A stretch of 20,000 nt of DNA from Cryptomeria japonica (GCF_030272615.1 NW_026728923.1:185001-205000); one strand, 5' to 3'. Shown: positions 1-10,107, numbered from the stretch's first letter. Notes: generated by a model from the letters alone, not told the origin. Made by a program: numbers and translations.

Positions 1-889
1 CTTTTGGTGGCGCAACTCGCACGAACAGTCCCACCTCGACCCCGTATACAAGCTTTTTTGCCTCGAAGAGTTCGTCGGAGACGAAGAAGCAACCTTCAGT
101 GCAACCGTAGCACTCTTTTGTGCAACCGCCCAAACAACGCCCCCTCTACCCTCTGTCGAAACACTCGGCATTGCTGCTCCCTAAGGTGAGCTTCTCCTCA
201 TAGGCAATTCCGCTCTTATCCGGTCACGTTTGTGTGCCCGAATTTCGCAAGGCAACCTCCATGGGACATGGAAAAGACTCGAGAAGAGAGCTCGCTCACG
301 GGAGAGAGAAGCCAAGGAGACCACGAGAGTGCTGAGAGTGGGACAGCGCTGAATAGGCGGGAGAAGCCTGCGCGTATAAACGGAGATATATATCCAATTG
401 CAACGAAGGAACGTGCCAAAGATCGAGAACAATGGCAGAAATGCTAGTAACGTGCACTTCGGGACCAACGCATCACCGGAAGACAACCGCCAAACATCGA
501 AAGAGTCGCGATGCTCCGCAACCTACGTGCAAAGCGGTCGCACACCGGGTAAGGGAGTGAGAGCCCCAAACATAGCTGGGCGAGGCGCTCACTCCGCTCT
601 TTAATATCTCGTTAATACCGCCAAGGAAATGGCACAAGCACACACACACAAGCATCCTCGGAAGAGGACAGTTCGAGTGACAGGTCAAATCCAAGAGTTC
701 CGAAGACTACCTCCAGGAACAATCGGGAACAAGACCGATTACAAGTCGTCGAGTCTGTTACTGGGCGAACACGAGATGCGCACAGGAAATCGATCAGCCC
801 TCACAATGGCCCAAGGCCAGAGATCGGACTGCTACGATTTACCCCAACAATCATCGTGCCACTCTTCGCAGAGAGGTGATAGACGCCAA
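1..889. other. Non-repetitive spacer, no gene recognised
   Basis: I see no gene, RNA or mobile element here. Short open frames of up to about 100 codons occur on both strands, but none has a recognisable domain or reasonable composition. A short CA run lies near 640-651. An imperfect inverted repeat occurs at 554-564 and 585-595 (10 of 11 positions pair). If the leftward Pol I model is right, this would be the 18S-proximal part of the 5' external transcribed spacer. The 18S gene itself is not reached, so that placement is inference only. Confidence 0.5.
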
Positions 890-1619
890 CGAGCCCGCGC
901 ATAGCAATCGAGGTGTAAAAAGGGCGTTGAAGGCAGGAAGCCTGGACGAAAGAGGCTACGAGGTCACCTCGAAGCGGTCTAAGAATCGGGCGCACTTGGG
1001 GCGACTACCAGTGCCAACCCCTTATCCCGCGGTGCGTCCGACACACAGAAATTTCCAAGGCGGCCAAGGAGCCTCCCCGCATAGCAATCGGGGTGTGAGG
1101 TTACGGATGCAGCATTGATAGCAATCGAGGTGGGAGGCGAAGGATGCAGAAGTGAGAGCCGAGGGATGTAGCAGAGATAGCAATCGGGGTGTGTGATGCA
1201 GAAGAGATAGCAATCGAGGTGTGCGGTGGGAAGGGCCCAGCAGCCAGAATGCATGAAGCGACGGATGAAGCAGTGATGACAACCGGGCTGTGAGGAGAGG
1301 AGGGATGCAGCCAAGAAAGCAATCAGGGCTCGAGGCAAGGGATGCATCAAGGATAGCAATCATGTTGTGAGGCGAGATTCCAAAGGCTAAACGTGAGAGG
1401 CTGCAGGGTCGACTCAGAGAGGTCTATGCATGTGAGAGGCTGAAAGCAAGGTCAACTCGGAGCGGTCTATGCATCGGGCGCGCTTGGGGCGACTACCAGT
1501 GCCAACCCCTTATCCCGCGACGCGTCCGACAAAGAGAACGTTCCAAGGCGGCAGAGGAGGTTACCAGCCGAAGGATGCAGTAGCAATAACAGGTATAGTT
1601 CCGCGGCGGCCGAGAAGAC
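890..1619. repeat. Degenerate left edge of the 188-bp array
   Basis: Diverged copies of the 188-bp unit can be recognised by its landmark CTTGGGGCGACTACCAGTGC, near 995 and 1483. Between them, 1080-1380 is filled by a smaller expansion of the submotif ATAGCAATCGRGGTG followed by GATGCAG, at irregular spacing of about 30-50 bp. Landmark spacing is irregular here (488 then 245 bp) and becomes regular further right. Decayed edge units beside a uniform core are typical of arrays kept alike by unequal exchange or gene conversion. Confidence 0.75.
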
Positions 1620-4600
1620 TCACCGCATAGGAATCGGGATGCGAGGCGAGGGATGCGGCGGGAAGGCCCCGACGGCTAAACGGAAGAGGCTGCAGGGCCG
1701 CCTCGGAATGGTCCAAGCATCGGACGCGATTGGGACGACTACCAGTGCCAACCCCTTATCCCGCGATGCGTCCGATACACAGATAGTTCCAAGGCGGCCG
1801 AGGAGCCTCACCGCATATCAATCGGGGTGCGAGGCGAGGGATGGGGCGGGAAGGCCCCAACGGCTAGACGGAAGAGGCTTCAGGGCCACCTCGGAATGCT
1901 CCAAGCATCGGACGCGCTTGGGGCGACTACCAGTGCCAACCCCTTATCCCGCGATGCGTCCGATACACAGATGGTTCCAAGGCGGCCGAGGAGCCTCACC
2001 GCATAGCAATCGGGGGTGCGAGGCGAGGGATGGGGCGGGAAGGCCCCAACGGCTAGACGGAAGAGGCTTCAGGGCCGCCTCGGAATGGTCCAAGCATCGG
2101 ACGCGCTTGGGGCGACTACCAGTGACAACCCCTCATCCCGCGATGCGTCCGATACGAAGATGGTTCCAAGGCGGCCGAGGAGCCTCACCGCATAGCAATC
2201 GGGGTGCGAGGTGGGGGATGCGGCGAGATGGCCCCAACGGCTAGACGGAAGAGGCCACAGGGCCGCGTCGGAATAGTCCAAGCATCGGACGCGCTTGGGG
2301 CGACTACCAGTGACAACCCCTTATCCCGCGATGCGTCCGATACGAAGATAGTTCCAAGGCGGCCGAGGAGCCTCACCGCATAGCAATCCGGGTGCGAGGT
2401 GGGGGATGCGGCGAGATGGCCCCAACGGCTAGACGGAAGAGGCTGCAGGGCCGCCTCGGAATAGTCCAAGCATCGGACGCGCTTGGGGCGACTACCAGTG
2501 ACAACCCCTTATCCCGCGATGCTTCCGATACGAAGACAGTTCCAAGGCGGCCGAGGAGCCTCACCGCATAGCAATGGGGGTGCGAGGTGAGGGATGCGGC
2601 GAGATGGCCCCAACGGCTAGACGGAAGAGGCCACAGGGCCGCCTCGGAATAGTCCAAGCATCGGACGCGCTTGGGGCGACTACCAGTGACAACCCCTTAT
2701 CCCGCGATGCATCCGATACGAAGATAGTTCCCAGGCGGCCGAGGAGCCTCACCGCATAGCAATCGGGGTGCGAGGCGAGGGATGCGGCGAGATGGCCCCA
2801 AAGGGTAGACGGAAGAGGCTGCGGGGCCGCCTCGGAATAGTCCAAGCATCGAACGCGCTTGGGGCGACTACCACTGCCAACCCCTTATCCCGCGATGCGT
2901 CCGATACACAGATAGTTCCGAGGCGGCCGAGGAGCTGGGGGATGCGGCGAGATGGCCCCAACGGCTAGACGGAAGAGGCTGCAGGGCCGCCTCGGAATAG
3001 TCCAAGCATCGGACGCGCTTGGGGCGACTACCAGTGACAACCCCTTATCCCGCGATGCGTCCGATACACAGATAGTTCCGAGGCGGCCAAGGAGCCTCAC
3101 CGCATAGCAATCGTGGTGCGAGGTGGGGGATGCAGCGAGATGGCCCCAACGGCTAGACGGAAGAGGCTGCAGGGCCGCCTCGGAATGGTCCAAGCATCGG
3201 ACGCGCTTGGGGCGACTACCATTGCCAACCCCTTATCCCGCGATGCGTCCGATACACAGATAGTTCCAAGGCGGCCGAGGAGCCTCACCGAATAGCAATC
3301 GGGGTGCGAGGCGAGGGATGCGGCGAGAAAGCCCCAACGGCTAGAGGGAAGAGGCTTCAGGTCCGCCTCGGAATGGTCCAAGCATCGGACGCGCTTGGGG
3401 CGACTACCAGTGACAACCCCTTATCCCGCGACGCGTCCGATACACAGATAGTTCCAAGGCGGCCGAGGAGCCTCACCGCATAGCAATCGGGGTGCGAGGC
3501 GAGGGATGCGGCGAGAAGGACCCAACGGCTAGACGGAAGAGGCTTCAGGGCCGCCTCGGAATGGTCCAAGCATCGGACGCGCTTGGGGCGACTACCAGTG
3601 ACAACCCCTTATCCCGCGACGCGTCCGATACACAGATAGTTCCAAGGCGGCCGAGGAGCCTCACCGCATAGCAATCGGGGTGCGAGGCGAGGGATGCGGC
3701 GAGAAGGACCCAACGGCTAGACGGAAGAGGCTTCAGGTCCGCCTCGGAATGGTCCAAGCATCGGACGCGCTTGGGGCGACTACCAGTGACAACCCCTTAT
3801 CCCGCGACGCGTCCGATACACAGATAGTTCCAAGGCGGCCGAGGAGCCTCACCGCATAGCAATCGGGGTGCGAGGCGAGGGATGCGGCGAGAAGGACCCA
3901 ACGGCTAGACGGAAGAGGCTTCAGGGCCGCCTCGGAATGGTCCAAGCATCGGACGCGCTTGGGGCGACTACCAGTGACAACCCCTTATCCCGCGATGCGT
4001 CCGATACACAGATAGTTCCAAGGCGGCCGAGGAGCCTCACCGCATAGCAATCGGGGTGCGAGGCGAGGGATGCGGCGAGAAGGACCCAACGGCTAGACGG
4101 AAGAGGCTTCAGGGCCGCCTCGGAATGGTCCAAGCATCGGACGCGCTTGGGGCGACTACCAGTGACAACCCCTTATCCCGCGACGCGTCCGATACACAGA
4201 TAGTTCCAAGGCGGCCGAGGAGCCTCACCGCATAGCAATCGGGGTGCGAGGCGAGGGATGCGGCAAGAAGGACCCAACGGCTAGACGGAAGAGGCTTCAG
4301 GGCCGCCTCGGAATGGTCCAAGCATCGGACGCGCTTGGGGCGACTACCAGTGACAACCCCTTATCCCGCGACGCGTCCGATACACAGATAGTTCCAAGGC
4401 GGCCGAGGAGCCTCACCGCATAGCAATCGGGGTGCGAGGCGAGGGATGCGGCGAGAAGGACCCAACGGCTAGACGGAAGAGGCTTCAGGTCCGCCTCGGA
4501 ATGGTCCAAGCATCGGACGCGCTTGGGGCGACTACCAGTGACAACCCCTTATCCCGCGACGCGTCCGATACACAGATAGTTCCAAGGCGGCCGAGGAGCC

Positions 4601-6312
4601 TCACCGCATAGCAATCGGGGTGCGAGGCGAGGGATGCGGCGAGAAGGACCCAACGGCTAGACGGAAGAGGCTTCAGGGCCGCCTCGGAATGGTCCAAGCA
4701 TCGGACGCGCTTGGGGCGACTACCAGTGACAACCCCTTATCCCGCGACGCGTCCGATACACAGATAGTTCCAAGGCGGCCGAGGAGCCTCACCGCATAGC
4801 AATCGGGGTGCGAGGCGAGGGATGCGGCGAGAAGGACCCAACGGCTAGACGGAAGAGGCTTCAGGGCCGCCTCGGAATGGTCCAAGCATCGGACGCGCTT
4901 GGGGCGACTACCAGTGACAACCCCTTATCCCGCGATGCGTCCGATACACAGATAGTTCCAAGGCGGCCGAGGAGCCTCACCGCATAGCAATCGGGGTGCG
5001 AGGCGAGGGATGCGGCGAGAAGGACCCAACGGCTAGACGGAAGAGGCTTCAGGGCCGCCTCGGAATGGTCCAAGCATCGGACGCGCTTGGGGCGACTACC
5101 AGTGACAACCCCTTATCCCGCGACGCGTCCGATACACAGATAGTTCCAAGGCGGCCGAGGAGCCTCACCGCATAGCAATCGGGGTGCGAGGCGAGGGATG
5201 CGGCGAGAAGGACCCAACGGCTAGACGGAAGAGGCTTCAGGGCCGCCTCGGAATGGTCCAAGCATCGGACGCGCTTGGGGCGACTACCAGTGACAACCCC
5301 TTATCCCGCGACGCGTCCGATACACAGATAGTTCCAAGGCGGCCGAGGAGCCTCACCGCATAGCAATCGGGGTGCGAGGCGAGGGATGCGGCGAGAAGGA
5401 CCCAACGGCTAGACGGAAGAGGCTTCAGGGCCGCCTCGGAATGGTCCAAGCATCGGACGCGCTTGGGGCGACTACCAGTGACAACCCCTTATCCCGCGAC
5501 GCGTCCGATACACAGATAGTTCCAAGGCGGCCGAGGAGCCTCACCGCATAGCAATCGGGGTGCGAGGCGAGGGATGCGGCGAGAAGGACCCAACGGCTAG
5601 ACGGAAGAGGCTTCAGGGCCGCCTGGGAATGGTCCATGCATCGCACGCGCTTGGGGCGACTACCAGTGACAACCCCTTATCCCGCGACGCGTCCGATACA
5701 CAGATAGTTCCAAGGCGGCCGAGGAGCCTCACCGCATAGCAATCGGGGTGCGAGGCGAGGGATGCGGCGAGAAGGACCCAACGGCTAGACGGAAGAGGCT
5801 TCAGGGCCGCCTCGGAATGGTCCAAGCATCGGACGCGCTTGGGGCGACTACCAGTGACAACCCCTTATCCCGCGACGCGTCCGATACACAGATAGTTCCA
5901 AGGCGGCCGAGGAGCCTCACCGCATAGCAATCGGGGTGCGAGTCGAGGGATGCGGCGAGAAGGACCCAACGGCTAGACGGAAGAGGCTTCAGGGCCGCCT
6001 CGGAATGGTCCAAGCATCGGACGCGCTTGGGGCGACTACCAGTGACAACCCCTTATCCCGCGATGCGTCTGATACACAGATAGTTCCAAGGCGGCCGAGG
6101 AGCCTCACCGCATAGCAATCGGGGTGCGAGGCAAGGGATGCGGCGAGAAGGACCCAACGGCTAGACGGAAGAGGCTTCAGGGCCGCCTCGGAATGGTCCA
6201 AGCATCGGACGCGCTTGGGGCTTCTACCGTTGCCAACCCCTTATCCCGCGATGCGTCTGATACACAGATAGTTCCGAGGCGGCCGAGGAGCCTCACCGCA
6301 TAGCAATCGGGT
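1620..6312. repeat. 188-bp tandem repeat array
   Basis: The landmark GGCGACTACC recurs at about 1734, 1923, 2112, 2300, 2488, 2676, 2864, 3024 and 3212. From 3400 it recurs every 188 bp exactly, to 6220. With the two diverged copies to the left there are 27 copies. Units at 3400-6032 are nearly identical. One unit (2864 to 3024) is only 160 bp because about 28 bp around 2937 are missing, and the last unit (6220) has changed the landmark to CTTCTACC. On the minus strand each unit carries a 70-codon open frame, but 188 is not a multiple of three and each frame is closed separately, so I do not call these genes. Under the Pol I model the array lies in the 5' external transcribed spacer of a minus-strand 45S unit. 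Otherwise it is an ordinary satellite-like array. Confidence 0.93.
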
Positions 6313-6558
6313 TGCGAGGCAGATTATTGGGAAGGGAACCCCCTGGGATGCGGCTCAAGCAGTGCCCAAAGGGACTGGAATGCGGAATCACATCGAGAGA
6401 CCCAAATGCTATACGAGGGCTCAAATCGAATTATCGATTTGGCCACGACATGGACGCATCGGAACGACTACCTTTGCCGAACCACTCGCAATTGCATCCA
6501 TACCGAAACCAATAGACATTTCCGTTAGAGCCCTCGCATAGCATTCGGGAATCTCGCA

Positions 6559-6648
6559 TGCCCCTCTAAATCGACCAATGCTGGCGCTCAACGAAAATCC
6601 GAGCGCTACCACCGTTCGAGCGCCAGCATTGGTCGAGTTAGAGGGGCA
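6559..6648. promoter_or_regulatory. Near-perfect 31-bp inverted repeat beside the 6680 start site
   Basis: Arms at 6559-6589 and 6618-6648 pair at 30 of 31 positions around a 28-nt loop. The core of the left arm is TCGACCAATGCTGGCGCTC. On the minus strand it lies at about +33 to +122 from the putative start at 6680, so it would fold near the 5' end of the transcript. Weaker versions sit at the same distance from the next two starts. It could be an RNA hairpin or a DNA-level palindrome; the sequence cannot decide. Confidence 0.8.
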
Positions 6649-6672
6649 CGGGGGAGAATGCTCCAGTCAACA

Positions 6673-6704
6673 CCTCCCCTATATAAGTTATTTGTCCGAT
6701 TCTC
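6673..6704 (-). promoter_or_regulatory. Putative Pol I core promoter 1 (nearest the presumed 18S side)
   Basis: The minus strand reads AATCGGACAAATA then CTTATATAGGGGAGG. The known plant Pol I consensus is TATATA(A/G)GGGG with the start at the A before the G run, which places +1 at 6680. This is the leftmost copy, so if transcription runs left it is the best candidate for the 45S gene promoter. A Pol II TATA box on the + strand (CTATATAAG) is the alternative. Against it, the G run fits Pol I and the copies are arrayed in spacer-like repeats next to 5S genes. Confidence 0.6.
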
Positions 6705-7043
6705 GCACAACCGTAGTCTGCCTCGTCGAATCAAACAACGGTCCCAGATTCCGACTTCCGTTCCGTAGAGACCCAAAAGCTAGATGGAGGCTCGCAAGAA
6801 AGAGAGTCGGCGCATAGCAATCGGGTTTCTCGAACGTTTAGGGACCGAGCTCACTTGCGGATAGGGCAAAATCCGCCAAGCAACCCAAAAGCTAGACGGG
6901 GGCTCGAATCGAATCGCCTAGGCGGCCACAACAACGACGTGTTGGATCGACTACCAGTGCCAAACCATTCAGCAAGACTAGTCTGTGTCGAGGCCGGATA
7001 GAGATTCTCAGAGAGCGCCCGTATAGCATTTAGGAGACCTGCC

Positions 7044-7138
7044 GCGTCCCTCACACTCGACAAATGGTGGTGCACGTTTATAAATCCGAGCGATCCCAAC
7101 CCTTTCAAGCACCAACATCGGTCGAGATAGAGGGGCAC
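7044..7138. promoter_or_regulatory. Degenerate inverted repeat beside the 7170 start site
   Basis: Arms at 7044-7073 and 7109-7138 pair at about 22 of 30 positions. Position and order match the near-perfect version at 6559-6648, lying at about +33 to +127 on the minus strand from the putative start at 7170. The loop differs from that of the first copy. Confidence 0.6.
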
Positions 7139-7162
7139 GGAGGGGGCTGCGTGAGACAACAC

Positions 7163-7194
7163 AGTCCCCTATATAAGTTATTTGTCCGATTCTC
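7163..7194 (-). promoter_or_regulatory. Putative Pol I spacer promoter 2
   Basis: Minus strand CTTATATAGGGGACTG, with +1 inferred at 7170. The bases after the G run differ from all other copies (ACTG rather than AGG). The facing arm at 7141-7149 differs in the matching way, so the start-site stem is kept at 8 of 9 pairs. Confidence 0.57.
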
Positions 7195-7484
7195 ACACAT
7201 CCGAAGAATGGTCATCAAATCGGACAACAGCCCAAACTTCCGACTTCCGTCCCAGAAAGCCCAAGAGCTATCTAAAACGTTCATGGCCGGAACTCGATCG
7301 CGGCTATACCAGTCCGCCAAGCAACCCAAAAGCTAGACTGGAGCTCTAGTCGAATCACCTCTGTGGCCATTGCAAGGACGTGTTGGAGCGACTACCATTG
7401 CCGAACCATTCCGCAGGTCGAGTCCATACCAAGGCCGCATAGAGATTCACGATGAGCTCCTGCATAGCAATCAGGAGACTTGCC

Positions 7485-7578
7485 GTGTCCATCACAATCG
7501 ATAAATCCTGGTGCAAGATTTTTGCATCCGAGCGCTCCAACCAGTCGAGCACCAGCATCAATCGACATAAACGGGCAC
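7485..7578. promoter_or_regulatory. Degenerate inverted repeat beside the 7611 start site
   Basis: Arms at 7485-7514 and 7549-7578 pair at about 21 of 30 positions. This is the third member of the series and again begins about 34 nt downstream of the minus-strand start (7611). The outer part of the stem (CTGGTGC with GCACCAG) is intact and the middle has decayed. Confidence 0.6.
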
Positions 7579-7603
7579 GGGGGGAGGATGCTCGAGAACA
7601 CTA

Positions 7604-7635
7604 CCTCCCCTATATAAGTTATTTGTCCGATTCTC
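7604..7635 (-). promoter_or_regulatory. Putative Pol I spacer promoter 3
   Basis: Minus strand CTTATATAGGGGAGG, with +1 inferred at 7611. A 7-bp stem pairs 7604-7610 with 7581-7587 around a 16-nt loop. It is the last of the long promoter units. Confidence 0.57.
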
Positions 7636-7699
7636 AAGCAGCCGAAGTCTGGTCATCGAATCGGGTCAAAGACCACAACTTCCGACTTTACCCACAATG

Positions 7700-8051
7700 C
7701 AAGTCATCGAATCGAACATCGGCCCCCGAGTCGGACTCCATGCGTATGTCAGGTCATCGGACCCAAATTCCGCCTTCCTGCGCATGGCGGGCCATCAATA
7801 TCAACTCGGTCATCGGACCCAAACTCCGCCTTTCTGCGCATGGCACGCCTTCAAATCGGTCATCGGACCCAAATTCCGCCTTCCTGTGCATGGCGGGCCA
7901 TCAACATCAACTCGGTCATCGGACCCAAATTCCGCCTTTCTGCGCATGGCACGCCATCAACTCGGTCATCGGACCCAAATTCCGCCTTCCTGCGCATGGC
8001 AGGTCATCGGACACAAATTCAGACCTCGCCAATATGCCTACGTATCGAATC
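7700..8051. repeat. 50-57 bp subrepeats
   Basis: The motif GGTCATCGGACCCAAATTCC recurs near 7753, 7810, 7858, 7914 and 7964, then more loosely at 8002 and 8052. Alternate units end in GGGCCATCAA or CACGCC-TCAA, so a two-unit period can be seen. The last members run into the 311-bp promoter units, which carry the same motif. Open frames on the + strand across here reflect the repeats. This segment is what lengthens the gap between promoters 3 and 4 to 545 bp. Confidence 0.85.
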
Positions 8052-8148
8052 GGTCATCGGACCCAACTTCCGACTTCATCCATACTGTAGGGTCTTTGAG
8101 GTTGGCGCGGTGCGCTCAACCCGGGGAGTCGACCCATCGAAGCATACA

Positions 8149-8180
8149 CCTCCCCTATATAAGCTATTTGTCCGATTCCC
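8149..8180 (-). promoter_or_regulatory. Putative Pol I spacer promoter 4
   Basis: Minus strand CTTATATAGGGGAGG with +1 inferred at 8156. It lies in the first 311-bp unit. The upstream element reads GGGAATCGG here rather than GAGAATCGG. The start-site stem pairs 8150-8155 with 8123-8128. Confidence 0.56.
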
Positions 8181-8459
8181 ACACCTGTGTAGTTTGCACC
8201 TCTGACCAGGACATCGACCCCAACTTCCGAACTCGACTGCAACGACGGCACCAGCGCCTTGGTGCGCACCTTGCGACGCACAGTCCCAACATTCGCCTTC
8301 CTGCACATGGCAGGTCATCGGACCCAAATTCCGACCTCGCGAGTATGCCTACATATCGAATCGGTCATCGGACACAACTTCCGACTTCATCCATACCGTA
8401 GGGTCTTTGAGGTTGGCGCGGTGCGCTCAACCCGGGGAGTCGACCCAACGAAGCATACA

Positions 8460-8491
8460 CCTCCCCTATATAAGCTATTTGTCCGATTCCC
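8460..8491 (-). promoter_or_regulatory. Putative Pol I spacer promoter 5
   Basis: Same core as the other 311-bp copies, with +1 inferred at 8467, exactly 311 bp from its neighbours. The start-site stem pairs 8461-8466 with 8434-8439 (loop 21). Confidence 0.56.
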
Positions 8492-8770
8492 ACACCTGTG
8501 TAGTTTGCACCTCCGATCAGGACATCGACCCCAACTTCCGAACTCGCCTGCAACGACCGAACCAGCGCCTTGGTGCGCACCTTGCAACGCACAGTGCCAA
8601 CATTCGCCTTCCTGCACATGGCAGGTCATCGGACCCAAATTCCGACCTCGCGAGTATGCCTACATATCGAATCGGTCATCGGACCCAACTTCCGACTTCA
8701 TCCATACCGTAGGGTCTTTGAGGTTGGCGCGGTGCGCTCAACCCGGGGAGTCGACCCAACGAAGCATACA

Positions 8771-8802
8771 CCTCCCCTATATAAGCTATTTGTCCGATTC
8801 CC
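8771..8802 (-). promoter_or_regulatory. Putative Pol I spacer promoter 6
   Basis: Core intact, +1 inferred at 8778. The start-site stem pairs 8772-8777 with 8745-8750. Confidence 0.56.
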
Positions 8803-9081
8803 ACACCTGTGTAGCTTGCACCTCCGATCAGGACATCGACCCCAACTTCCGAACTCGACTAAAAAGACCGCACCAGCACCTTGGTGTGCACCTTGCAACG
8901 CACAGTGCCAACATTCGCCTTCCTGCACATGGCAGGTCATCGGACCCAAATTCCGACCTCATGAGCATACCTACTAATCGAATCGGTCATCGGACCCAAC
9001 TTCCGACTTCATCCATACCGTAGGGTCTTTGAGGTTGGCGCGGTGCGCTCAACCTGGGGAGTCGACCCATCGAAGCATACA

Positions 9082-9113
9082 CCTCCCCTATATAAGCTAT
9101 TTGTCCGATTCCG
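9082..9113 (-). promoter_or_regulatory. Putative Pol I spacer promoter 7
   Basis: Core intact, +1 inferred at 9089. The upstream block reads CGGAATCGG. The stem pairs 9083-9088 with 9056-9061. This promoter is separated from the next (9958) by the 38/52-bp array. Confidence 0.56.
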
Positions 9114-9193
9114 ACACCTGTGTAGTTTGCACCTCCGCTCAGGACATCGACCCCAACTTCCGAACTCGCCTGCAACGACCGAACCAGCGCCTT

Positions 9194-9822
9194 GGTGCGC
9201 ACCAAAAGTGCGCACTTTTGGAGGGCACTTTTGTGCGCTCCAAAGGTGCGCACTTTTGGAGGGCACTTTTGTGCGCTCCAAAGGTGCGCACTTTTGGAGG
9301 GCACTTTTTGGAGGGCACTTTTGTGCGCTCCAAAGGTGCGCACTTTTGGAGGGCACTTTTTGGAGGGCACTTTTCTGCGCTCCAAAGGTGCGCACTTTTG
9401 GAGGGCACTTTTTGGAGGGCACTTTTCTGCGCTCCAAAGGTGCGCACTTTTGGAGGGCACTTTTTGGAGGGCACTTTTCTGCGCTCCAAAGGTGCGCACT
9501 TTTGGAGGGCACTTTTTGGAGGGCACTTTTCTGCGCTCCAAAGGTGCGCACTTTTGGAGGGCACTTTTGTGCACTCCAAAGGTGCACACTTTTGGAGGGC
9601 ACTTTTTGGAGGGCACTTTTCTGCACTCCAAAGGTGCGCACTTTTGGAGGGCACTTTTTGGAGGGCACTTTTGTGCGCTCCAAAGGTGCGCACTTTTGGA
9701 GGGCACTTTTTGGAGGGCACTTTTGTGCGCTCCAAAGGTGCGCACTTTTGGAGGGCACTTTTGTGCACTCCAAAGGTGCGCACTTTTGGAGGGCACTTTT
9801 CCTGCGCTCCAAAGGTGCACAC
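9194..9822. repeat. 38/52-bp compound tandem array with self-complementary units
   Basis: The junction AAAGGTGCGCAC (or a variant) recurs at spacings of 38, 52, 52, 52, 52, 52, 38, 52, 52, 52, 38 and 39 bp. The longer form carries one extra ACTTTTTGGAGGGC (14 bp). Each unit contains TTTTGGAG and CTCCAAA facing each other, plus the palindrome GTGCGCAC, so single strands could fold into serial hairpins. The array starts exactly at the GGTGCGCACC palindrome of the fourth 311-bp unit and looks like an expansion within that unit, not a foreign insertion. Long open frames on both strands here lack stops only because the repeat contains none. Confidence 0.92.
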
Positions 9823-9950
9823 CTAGGTGAGCACCTTCGACCACACCTTGTAGCACACCAAACTCTGACTTTCGACTTCATCCGCAATGCAGGGTCTTTG
9901 AGGTTGGCGCAATGCGCACAACCAGGGGAGTCGACCCATCAAACCCAACA

Positions 9951-9982
9951 CCTCCCCTATATAAGCTATTTGTCTGATTCTC
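9951..9982 (-). promoter_or_regulatory. Putative Pol I spacer promoter 8
   Basis: First of the 157-bp series, +1 inferred at 9958. Upstream it reads GAATCAGACAAATAG. The stem AGGGGAG/CTCCCCT pairs 9924-9930 with 9952-9958. Confidence 0.56.
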
Positions 9983-10107
9983 ATACATGCGTAGCCTGCA
10001 GGAGCAATTAGGACATCGACCCCAACTTTCGGCTTCTAAACGAAAACAAGGTCTTTGAGGTTGGTGTAATGCGAACAACTAGGGGAGTCAACCCATCAAA
10101 CCCAACA

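Larger units (their letters stand above)
6312..7690 (-). repeat. Three long promoter-bearing repeat units (about 441-490 bp)
   Basis: Three diverged units each contain, in order along the + strand: a CCCAAAAGCTAGA-like motif; a GACTACC-TTGCC or GACTACCAGTGCC motif; GCATAGCAATC or GCATAGCATT; an inverted repeat of about 30 bp per arm; and the CCCCTATATAAG block. The blocks are 490 and 441 bp apart (minus-strand start sites 6680, 7170 and 7611). The first motifs also occur in the 188-bp unit in the same order (CCAACGGCTAGACGG, then GACTACCAGTG, then GCATAGCAATCGGGG), so the two families share ancestry. I infer that these are the promoters nearest the 45S gene. Confidence 0.7.
8052..9193 (-). 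repeat. 311-bp promoter-bearing tandem units
   Basis: Units begin with GGTCATCGGACCCAACTTCC or a one-base variant at 8052, 8363, 8674 and 8985, exactly 311 bp apart. Three are complete and the fourth is interrupted at the GGTGCGCACC palindrome (9194-9203). Each unit holds TCTTTGAGGTTGGCGC, a GTCGAC site, the CCCCTATATAAG block and a CGCCTTGGTGCGCACC or similar stretch. The unit is close to twice the 157-bp unit further right and shares its first half. Confidence 0.9.

Noticed and set aside
1-889. 18S or 26S rRNA gene end
   Set aside because: I looked on both strands for the conserved 18S start and 26S end and found neither.
2069-6201. Series of minus-strand 70-94 codon frames spaced 188 bp apart, as a gene family or small peptide cluster
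   Set aside because: Each is the same frame in each 188-bp repeat. The variation between units shows no codon bias that I can see, and the unit length is not a multiple of three.
7452-9023. Open frames of 200-250 codons on the + strand rich in SDPNS and HRTQ
   Set aside because: They follow the 50-57 bp and 311-bp repeats and shift with them. Nothing suggests a protein.
9194-9822. CRISPR array
   Set aside because: Units run directly into each other, with no distinct spacers between repeats. The context is plant nuclear DNA.
8987-10011. Open frames of about 210-320 codons on both strands over the 38/52-bp array
   Set aside because: The repeat contains no stop codon in several frames. The proteins are repeats of short peptides such as WRALF or GGHF (plus) and KCPPK (minus).
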